NCBI GenBank assembly: GCA_002359895.1
Contig: DEOB01000011.1
Coordinates: 1,203-65,202 of the forward strand
Reading direction: 5' to 3'
Source: Stenotrophomonas sp. UBA2629
GTDB taxonomy: Bacteria; Pseudomonadota; Gammaproteobacteria; Xanthomonadales; Xanthomonadaceae
DNA: 64,000 bases
Position 1 is the stretch's first letter, and every line of letters starts with the position of its first letter. The position numbers and the translations under genes were made by a program. The notes under the pieces were generated by a model, which worked only from the letters and a program-made list of their open reading frames with translations, ran no database searches and had not been told where the DNA came from. Of the stretch, positions 57,112 to 64,000 are shown one piece after another.

Positions 57112-57471
57112 TTAGTCGCTGTCGCGCTCGTTCCATACGGCCAGCTCGTTGCCACCGGGCTCGATGAACTGAAAGCGACGCCCGCCGGGAAAGGAGAATA
57201 TCGGCTTGGCCACCTTACCGCCGTGCGCTTCAACATGAGCCTGCACCGGTGCCAGCTGCCCGGCATATAACACCAGTAGTGCCGCGCCGGCCTCGGAGGT
57301 CACCGGCGTGCCGCGGAAAAAACCACCCTGCAGCTCACCGTCATCAAAGGCGGTGTAATCCGTGCCGTAGTCCTCGAACGTCCAGCCAAACACCTGCTCG
57401 AAAAAACGACGGCTGGCAGCCGGGTCGCGCGAGGCGAATTCCACATAATCGATACGACGTTCGCGCTTCAT
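57112..57471 (-). CDS. VOC-family (glyoxalase/bleomycin-resistance fold) protein
   Basis: The 119-residue product has the paired beta-alpha-beta-beta-beta modules of the VOC superfamily: IDYVEFASRDPAASRRFFEQVFGWTFEDYG near the start (in two parts) and GRRFQFIEPGGNELAVW near the end. The substrate is unknown. The ATG at 57471 has AAGGAA 8 bases upstream. It is inserted between fimV (11 bp) and truA (46 bp), so it shares that transcript. Confidence 0.88.
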   Translation of the reverse strand: MKRERRIDYVEFASRDPAASRRFFEQVFGWTFEDYGTDYTAFDDGELQGGFFRGTPVTSEAGAALLVLYAGQLAPVQAHVEAHGGKVAKPIFSFPGGRRFQFIEPGGNELAVWNERDSD

Positions 57472-57482
57472 CAGTCGTTCCT

Positions 57483-59360
57483 TCAACCCAGTCGATTCAA
57501 CAGTTCAAGCGCTTCATTGCGGGCCAGCGAATCGCTGCCGACAGCCACCTCGTTGAGCAGGGTGCGCGCGGTTTCCGCATCCCCCAGATCCAGATAGGCG
57601 ATGGCCAGCTCCAACCGCTCGCGGCCGGCCGGCGCAGGGTTCAACGGCGCCACAGCGGCCATGTCGCCAGCTGCCCAGCGCTCTTCGTCTTCAACAGCCG
57701 GTTCCGACTGCACCGGCGCTTCCTGTGGACGGGCATAACCCCGCGAGGCCTCAAACATGAAAAGCGGTTTACCTGTGGTAGCCGGCGGCTCAGCGGCAAC
57801 CGGCACTTCGGGGGTGAGCCACGAAGGCGCATCGGCGTCCTGCGACGCATTGACCGGTTCTACGGGCTCTTCCCATCGGGTATCGGCGGTGAAAGCAGCA
57901 GGTGCCACAACACCTGCGGTGTGCACGTCGTCATCGGCACTCTCTGTGGCCGCCCCGCTGACGGGCACGGCCGAAGCCAGACTCTCGGCGCTGAAGCCAT
58001 CACGCGATGTCGGCTTCAACGGCGACGGCTTGCGGCGGCGCGACAGCAGCCATGCCACGATACCCAAGACCAACAGCACCAGGCCCAACCACAGCCAGCC
58101 CAGCGATGTGCCTACCTCCTGCCTGTTGGACTCCGCCAGACGCTGCTGTGCGGCAGCCAGATCCGAGTCTTTCATGGCGATCAGCGACTGCTGCTGCTTC
58201 TGCAGTTTTTCCAGCTCGGCAACGCGGCCCCGTAGTTCCTGCATTTCCGCATCGCGCGTGGCGAGCTCTTCCCGGGCCTGTTGCAGTTGTTCGTTTGCCA
58301 GCATGTCACCCTCGCCACCGGCGTCGAGTCCGGTCGTCATTCCTGCAGTCTGTTGATCACCGGCGACAGCCGGGGCGATTTCCAACCGCGCATCGCTAGC
58401 CGCAGCGGCTACCTGATTGCGGGCAGCGGGCGTTGCCACTGCCGCCACATTCGCGATAGCCGGCTGTGGAATGGGCGCTCGCGCCTGCCGCCACTGCGCG
58501 GTCTGCTCGCGCACGATGCTGCGCGCTTCAGCAGCATCAACCCGCGCCAACTCCTCTTCAGCCGGCGTGCGCAGCACCGCGCCCTGCTTGAGCAGGTTGA
58601 CGTTGCCGCGAATGAACGCCTCCGGGTTGGCGCGCATCAACGCAACCATGTTCTGGTTCAACGAATAGCCGTTCTCGCGTGTCAGCGCACCGGCAATCTG
58701 CGACAGGCTTTGCCCGCGCTGCACGGGAGCCAACTCGCCCGCTGTGCGCGGAGCAGGTGCTACCGACGGCCTTGCGGCGGCTTGGGGCGCTGCGACAGGC
58801 GCCACCGGTGCGGTTGCCGGCGCAGCCTCGGCTTGCGGCGATGCAATCGGTGCCTGCGGCAATGGTTCGGGTTCGCGCACGATGAGGTTGGACGGCGCCG
58901 CTGCCGGGGCGTCGATAACCGGCTCGGCGACCGCGGTTGCGGCTTCCGGCGCAGCGACCAATGCGGAGTACTCACGCACCAGGCGGCCCTGGCCCCAATC
59001 CACTTCAATGAGAAAGCCCACCGAAGGCACCTGCACGGGCGCAGCGCTGGTCACCCGGATCACTGCACGGCCTTCGCGGTCCTGCGCGAACTGGAACTGC
59101 AGCTCGCTCACCAGCCCTTCCGGCGGCGGCAGGCCGACACGCTCGAAGGTTGCCGGTGCAGCAAGCCCGGCACGAGCATTGTCCAGCTCCCCCGGGTCGG
59201 CGGTGATGACGGGAATCTCGGCCACCAGCGGCTGTCCAGGCTTGGACAGCACACGGATATTGCCAAGCCCCAAGGCCATCGCAGCACTGCTGAACAGTGC
59301 CAGGATGAGTACCGTCATGCCCTGTAGGGAGCGCATCGCGCCTTTGCCGGGAAGTTTCAT
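57483..59360 (-). CDS. fimV: FimV-like pole-organising / type IV pilus protein
   Basis: FimV is an inner-membrane protein with a peptidoglycan-binding periplasmic part and a cytoplasmic part; in Pseudomonas it supports twitching and polar assembly. The 625-residue product has a signal segment ending near AMA, an N-terminal FimV region (LGNIRVLSKPGQPLVAEIPV), a LysM-like domain (about 213-260), a coiled coil (about 355-415), a membrane helix (about 421-442), an acidic Ala/Pro-rich stretch and the C-terminal FimV motif (LELAIAYLDLGDAETARTLL). It stands between asd and truA as in Pseudomonas. Confidence 0.95.
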   Translation of the reverse strand: MKLPGKGAMRSLQGMTVLILALFSSAAMALGLGNIRVLSKPGQPLVAEIPVITADPGELDNARAGLAAPATFERVGLPPPEGLVSELQFQFAQDREGRAVIRVTSAAPVQVPSVGFLIEVDWGQGRLVREYSALVAAPEAATAVAEPVIDAPAAAPSNLIVREPEPLPQAPIASPQAEAAPATAPVAPVAAPQAAARPSVAPAPRTAGELAPVQRGQSLSQIAGALTRENGYSLNQNMVALMRANPEAFIRGNVNLLKQGAVLRTPAEEELARVDAAEARSIVREQTAQWRQARAPIPQPAIANVAAVATPAARNQVAAAASDARLEIAPAVAGDQQTAGMTTGLDAGGEGDMLANEQLQQAREELATRDAEMQELRGRVAELEKLQKQQQSLIAMKDSDLAAAQQRLAESNRQEVGTSLGWLWLGLVLLVLGIVAWLLSRRRKPSPLKPTSRDGFSAESLASAVPVSGAATESADDDVHTAGVVAPAAFTADTRWEEPVEPVNASQDADAPSWLTPEVPVAAEPPATTGKPLFMFEASRGYARPQEAPVQSEPAVEDEERWAAGDMAAVAPLNPAPAGRERLELAIAYLDLGDAETARTLLNEVAVGSDSLARNEALELLNRLG

Positions 59361-59420
59361 GGCGGCAAATATAACGGCTGTACCGCTTTTCGAGTACCGC
59401 GCTGTTCACGCGGCGCCCGC

Positions 59421-59443
59421 AACGCCGGCATTGCGCCGGCGTT
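59421..59443 (-). terminator. hairpin between asd and fimV
   Basis: AACGCCGGC (59421-59429) and GCCGGCGTT (59435-59443) make a perfect 9-bp stem with a 5-base loop, 10 bp past the asd stop. No T-run follows on the minus strand, so it may act as a partial terminator or an mRNA-stabilising 3' hairpin. Confidence 0.5.
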
Positions 59444-59453
59444 GTCTGCCACC

Positions 59454-60479
<1,026 letters not shown>

Positions 60480-60558
60480 GGGTGTACTCGATAAAGTTTG
60501 GGGGGACACGCGTCGAGTCGGTTTCGGGGAACCTTCGGCGATCAGGCGCCGGGGCTCC

Positions 60559-61611
60559 CTATCGTTTTTTGCCGTCGATGTTGTTGCCGGCACTGCACAT
60601 GCGGGCGGTACCGTTGGTCAGCAGTTCGGCATTGACCGCATTGGCTGGACGACCGGCATCCGGCCCCACGCCCAAGCCTGCCAGCAGGTTGTCCACCGCC
60701 ACCTGCACCATCGCCCGGCGCGTGGCCAGCGATGCACTGCCGATATGCGGGGTCAGCACGACGTTATGCTGGGCCAGCAGCTCCGGTCGTACATGCGGCT
60801 CGTTCTCGTAGACATCCAACCCGGCCGAGGCAAGGCGGCCATTGGACAATGCATCCACCAGCGCCAGCTCGTCGACGATGCCGCCACGGGCGATATTCAC
60901 CAGCGTGGCGGTCGGCTTCATTCTGGCCAGCGCGGCTGCGTTGATGATGTGGTGGTTCTGCGCGGTGTACGGCAGCACCAGCACCAAGTGATCAACGCGC
61001 GAAAGCAGCGCATCAAAATCAACGTAGCTGGCACCGACATCCTGCTCCACATCCTGCGGCAGCCGCGAACGGTTGTGATACAGCACCTTCATGCCGAAGC
61101 CGTGATGGCCGCGACGGGCAATGGCCTGGCCAATACGGCCCATACCCAGAATGCCCAAGGTGCTGCCATGCAGATCGGCACCCAGCATGGTGGTGAACGA
61201 CCACTGCCCCCACTTGCCATCACGCAGCCAGCGGTCGGATTCAACAATGCGCCGCGCGGCGGCCATCAGCAGCGAGAAGCCAAGGTCGGCTGTTGTCTCG
61301 GTCAATACGTCCGGCGTATTGGTGGCGATGATGCCAGCCGCACTGAGCGCGGCGACATCCAGATTGTTGTAGCCCACGCCCACGTTGCACAGCACTTTCA
61401 ACGCAGGTGCATTGGCGATTTCCGCCGCGCCGACGCGCTCATTGAGCGTCAACAGCGCGCCATCCATGCCGGCAAGGTTCGCGCCCAGCGAAACGCTGTC
61501 GTGCGCGGTAACGGCAGCCGTGGCGACCACGTCGCAATGCACCGCCAACTGCGCGACGGTATCGTCGAACAGCGGTTGCGAAACCCACACGCGGGGCCGT
61601 TGGTCAGCCAT
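60559..61611 (-). CDS. D-isomer-specific 2-hydroxyacid dehydrogenase (glyoxylate/hydroxypyruvate reductase-like)
   Basis: The 350-residue cytoplasmic oxidoreductase has the Rossmann motif GMGRIG (156-161) and the catalytic triad R242, E271 and H289. It resembles the GhrB/2-ketogluconate reductase branch, but the substrate cannot be fixed. The last about 25 residues extend past the family core. The ATG overlaps the aroC stop by 8 bp, so it is translated from the aroC transcript; a 79-bp gap leads to asd. Confidence 0.92.
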   Translation of the reverse strand: MADQRPRVWVSQPLFDDTVAQLAVHCDVVATAAVTAHDSVSLGANLAGMDGALLTLNERVGAAEIANAPALKVLCNVGVGYNNLDVAALSAAGIIATNTPDVLTETTADLGFSLLMAAARRIVESDRWLRDGKWGQWSFTTMLGADLHGSTLGILGMGRIGQAIARRGHHGFGMKVLYHNRSRLPQDVEQDVGASYVDFDALLSRVDHLVLVLPYTAQNHHIINAAALARMKPTATLVNIARGGIVDELALVDALSNGRLASAGLDVYENEPHVRPELLAQHNVVLTPHIGSASLATRRAMVQVAVDNLLAGLGVGPDAGRPANAVNAELLTNGTARMCSAGNNIDGKKR

Positions 61612-62701
61612 CGACGTTACCGGGAATACGCGGGCTCATTTCTCCCACATCACCACATTGCGCGCGGTGACGCAGCGCCTGATCCACCAGCACCATCGCC
61701 AGCATCGCCTCGGCGATGGGCGTGGCGCGGATGCCCACGCAGGGGTCGTGACGGCCGGTGGTGATGACATCCACCGCTTGGCCAGCGGTATCCACCGTGG
61801 CACCGGGCAGGCGCAGGCTGGAGGTCGGCTTGAGCACCATCGAGGCAACCACCTGCTGCCCGGTGGAGATGCCACCGAGAATTCCACCAGCATGATTGGA
61901 CTGGAAGCCCTGCGGCGACATCAGGTCACGGTGCTCGGTACCCTTCTGCGCGGCGCTGGCAAAGCCATCGCCAATTTCCACGCCCTTGACTGCATTGATG
62001 CTCATCAACGCGGCAGCGATGTCGCCATCGAGCTTGCCGTAGATGGGCTCGCCCCAGCCCGGCGGTACGCCATCGGCCACTACATTCACACGCGCACCCA
62101 CCGAATCACCCGATTTGCGCAGCGCATCCATGTACGCCTCCAACGCCGGCACCTGTGCGGCGTCGGGCCAGAAGAAGGGATTGTCTTCAACCGCATTCCA
62201 GTCGAAACCAACCGGCGTGATCTCACCCAGCTGCGACAGATAGCCGCGCACGGTCACGCCATGACGCTGTTTGAGCCACTTTTTGGCGATGACGCCTGCG
62301 GCCACGCGCATGGTGGTTTCACGTGCCGAAGAACGGCCGCCGCCGCGCGGGTCGCGGATGCCGTACTTCTGCCAGTAGCTGTAGTCGGCATGGCCCGGAC
62401 GGAACTGCTGGGCAATGTTGCTGTAGTCCTTGCTGCGCTGGTCGGTATTGCGGACCAGCAGCGCAATGGGAGTGCCGGTGGTGCGGCCTTCGTACACGCC
62501 GGACAGGATTTCGACCTCGTCGGCCTCACGCCGCGCCGACGTATGCCGGCTCTTACCGGTCGCGCGTCGCTGCAGGTCGTGAGTGAACTCTTCCGGCGTG
62601 ATTTCCAGCCCCGGAGGGCAACCGTCAATCACGCAGCCAATGGCCGGGCCGTGGGATTCGCCGAAAGTGGTAACGCGGAAAAGTTGTCCGAATGTATTCA
62701 C
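61604..62701 (-). CDS. aroC: chorismate synthase
   Basis: AroC makes chorismate from 5-enolpyruvylshikimate 3-phosphate with reduced FMN, feeding the aromatic amino acids. The 365-residue protein has all three family signatures (GESHGPAIGCVIDGCPPG, the GRSSARETTMRVAAGVIAK region and RHDPCVGIRATPIAEAMLA). The start is GTG at 62701, with only a weak ribosome binding site. It follows prmB by 113 bp, the prmB-aroC order common in proteobacteria. Confidence 0.97.
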   Translation of the reverse strand: MNTFGQLFRVTTFGESHGPAIGCVIDGCPPGLEITPEEFTHDLQRRATGKSRHTSARREADEVEILSGVYEGRTTGTPIALLVRNTDQRSKDYSNIAQQFRPGHADYSYWQKYGIRDPRGGGRSSARETTMRVAAGVIAKKWLKQRHGVTVRGYLSQLGEITPVGFDWNAVEDNPFFWPDAAQVPALEAYMDALRKSGDSVGARVNVVADGVPPGWGEPIYGKLDGDIAAALMSINAVKGVEIGDGFASAAQKGTEHRDLMSPQGFQSNHAGGILGGISTGQQVVASMVLKPTSSLRLPGATVDTAGQAVDVITTGRHDPCVGIRATPIAEAMLAMVLVDQALRHRAQCGDVGEMSPRIPGNVDG

Positions 62702-62774
62702 GCTGCTGCTTTGCTCTCGCTGTTCTTGGCGGCTGCTTTATTGCGACTGTGTCTTCCGTCATTCCCTGGAACGG

Positions 62775-62807
62775 AAAAGACGGCAAAGCGCGGAAGCCTT
62801 CGCCGTC
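62775..62807 (-). terminator. possible terminator after prmB
   Basis: GACGGC (62779-62784) and GCCGTC (62802-62807) form a 6-bp stem with a 17-base loop, followed on the minus strand by TTTTCC. It lies 8 bp past the prmB stop. Strength is uncertain because of the long loop. Confidence 0.5.
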
Positions 62808-62814
62808 GAAAAAC

Positions 62815-63744
62815 TTACGCCCGTGCGGCGGCCAGCTCGGCAATCCGATCGTGATGGGCGCGCAATTCGCTCGCTTCCACCGCAAAGATGCCCATCTGGC
62901 CAACCTTGAACTCGATCCACGACCAGTCCACTTCCGGCAACAGCTTGATCAGGTGCTGCTCGGACTCGCCCACTTCGCAGATGAGCAGGCCTTCCTCGGT
63001 GAGGTGGTCCGGCGCGTCGCGCAGAATCTTCAGCACCAGGTCCAGACCATCGTCGCCGGCACGCAGCGCCAAGTCCGGCTCGTGCGAGTACTCCTGCGGC
63101 AACGCATCGGTCTCATCATTGGTGACATACGGCGGGTTGGTGACGATCAGCTCGTACACGCGCCCCTGCAGGCCGTTGAACAGGTCGCTTTTGACCAGCT
63201 CGACGTTGTGGGCCATCAGCCGCTCCTTGTTCTCGACCGCCAGCGACAACGCGGCGTCATTGACGTCGCTGCCGTCCACCTGCCAGTTGGGGTAATAGTG
63301 GCCCATGGCGATGGCGATACAGCCCGAACCGGTGCACAGGTCCAGCGCGCGGGTGACATCGCGGCCAGCCAACCACGGCTCGAACCCGTTGAGGATGAGC
63401 TCGGCAATCGGCGAACGCGGCACCAGTGCACGGGAGTCACTCTTGAAGCTGAGCCCGGCAAACCAGGCCTCGCCGGTCAGATAAGCCGCCGGCAGGCGCT
63501 CGCTGATGCGGCGCTCGAACAGCGCCAGCACGCGCTCGCGTTCTTCCAGCAGCACGCGCGCCGCGCCGTAGGCCGGGCCGAGGTCCGGCGGCAGGTGCAG
63601 GCTGTGCAGCACCAGCTGGGTGGATTCGTCCAGGGCGTTGTCATAGCTGTGGCCGAAGGTCAGGCCCGCGGCATTGAAACGGCTGGCGCCGTAACGGATC
63701 AGATCGATGATCGTGTGAAGTTCAGCGGCCGCTTGAGCAGTCAT
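62815..63744 (-). CDS. prmB: 50S ribosomal protein L3 N(5)-glutamine methyltransferase
   Basis: PrmB methylates a glutamine of ribosomal protein L3. The 309-residue protein has an N-terminal helical recognition domain, the SAM-binding DLCTGSG (135-141) and the catalytic NPPY (203-206). The aroC neighbour supports PrmB over the related release-factor enzyme PrmC. ATG start. Confidence 0.95.
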   Translation of the reverse strand: MTAQAAAELHTIIDLIRYGASRFNAAGLTFGHSYDNALDESTQLVLHSLHLPPDLGPAYGAARVLLEERERVLALFERRISERLPAAYLTGEAWFAGLSFKSDSRALVPRSPIAELILNGFEPWLAGRDVTRALDLCTGSGCIAIAMGHYYPNWQVDGSDVNDAALSLAVENKERLMAHNVELVKSDLFNGLQGRVYELIVTNPPYVTNDETDALPQEYSHEPDLALRAGDDGLDLVLKILRDAPDHLTEEGLLICEVGESEQHLIKLLPEVDWSWIEFKVGQMGIFAVEASELRAHHDRIAELAAARA

Positions 63745-63773
63745 GGCATACGGAAATACTTGAATGGTCTGCG

Positions 63774-63779
63774 ATTATA
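63774..63779 (-). promoter_or_regulatory. -10 element of a putative prmB promoter
   Basis: A consensus TATAAT occurs on the minus strand 29 bp before the prmB ATG. No convincing -35 is found at 16-18 bp, so it is only half supported. Confidence 0.4.
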
Positions 63780-63968
63780 GGCGCCTGCCCGGTATATTGA
63801 GTGCCCAGTTGCAGCGGAAACTTCGGCGATAGCCGTCCACCGGCCGCAATCAGGCCGCCAAAACCGAGCGCAGGCGCGGCAGTGAGCGCTGGCAATCCCC
63901 TACACTCGCGTGCTCCATCAGTGGCCCAGCGCCCGCGGTGGCACCCTCTTGGACGGAAGCAAAGGCCC

Positions 63969-64000
63969 ATGTTCAACCGTACTACCGGCATCATCCTCGC
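63969..64000 (+). CDS. 5' end of an unidentified plus-strand gene
   Basis: An ATG at 63969, with AAAGG a few bases upstream, opens a frame reading MFNRTTGIILA to the window edge. The basic start followed by hydrophobic residues looks like a signal peptide or membrane anchor. Ten codons are too few to name it. The 189-bp gap to -10 of prmB is the divergent promoter region and shows no gene. Confidence 0.5.
   Translation, partial: MFNRTTGIIL

Overview
The window is a gene-dense, GC-rich chromosomal segment of a gammaproteobacterium, most likely of the Xanthomonadaceae (Stenotrophomonas/Xanthomonas group). This rests on gene order (comEC-exbB-exbD-msbA-lpxK-kdsB-ptp-NHL-uvrC-pgsA-tRNA-Gly; tRNA-fMet-rimP-nusA-infB-rbfA-truB-rpsO-pnp; tpiA-secG-tRNA-Leu-nuoA-N; asd-fimV-truA-trpF; trpB-lipoprotein-trpA-accD) and on protein family type, not on a database search. 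Almost everything is on the minus strand. Only a LysR regulator (44353-45243) and a gene starting at the right edge run on the plus strand. I see no insertion sequence, prophage, CRISPR array or rRNA.

Layout, read in the direction of transcription (right to left). 62.8-63.7 kb: prmB; 59.5-62.7 kb: aroC, a 2-hydroxyacid dehydrogenase, asd; 55.6-59.4 kb: fimV, a small VOC protein, truA, trpF; 45.4-55.4 kb: a five-gene membrane-stress-like cluster (YqiJ-like OB-fold membrane protein, YqiK-like flotillin, a 1782-residue DUF3686-type AAA ATPase, a short TelA-like protein, TelA); 41.6-45.2 kb: trpI-like LysR gene divergent from trpB, lipoprotein and trpA; 39.0-41.3 kb: accD-glmM; 38.0-39.0 kb: a 2-oxoglutarate oxygenase; 36.5-37.9 kb: tpiA, secG, tRNA-Leu; 21.5-36.4 kb: the complete 14-gene respiratory complex I operon; 14.3-21.3 kb: tRNA-fMet and the translation/transcription-factor operon ending in rpsO; 12.0-14.1 kb: pnp; 1-11.5 kb: DNA-uptake channel, lipid A export and LPS/Kdo genes, a tyrosine phosphatase, an NHL-repeat protein, uvrC, pgsA and the 5' end of tRNA-Gly.

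Most of this is core housekeeping biology: LPS assembly, respiration, ribosome and mRNA metabolism, tryptophan, chorismate and aspartate-family amino acid synthesis. The part that most deserves a second look is the 45.4-55.4 kb cluster. It joins a flotillin, its OB-fold partner, a giant AAA+ ATPase and two TelA-family helical proteins, and it lies between trpF and trpB. Other oddities are a thioredoxin-like/NHL protein without any cysteine in its thioredoxin domain, a lipoprotein gene between trpB and trpA, a 107-bp comEC/exbB overlap, and a histidine-rich loop in NuoL.
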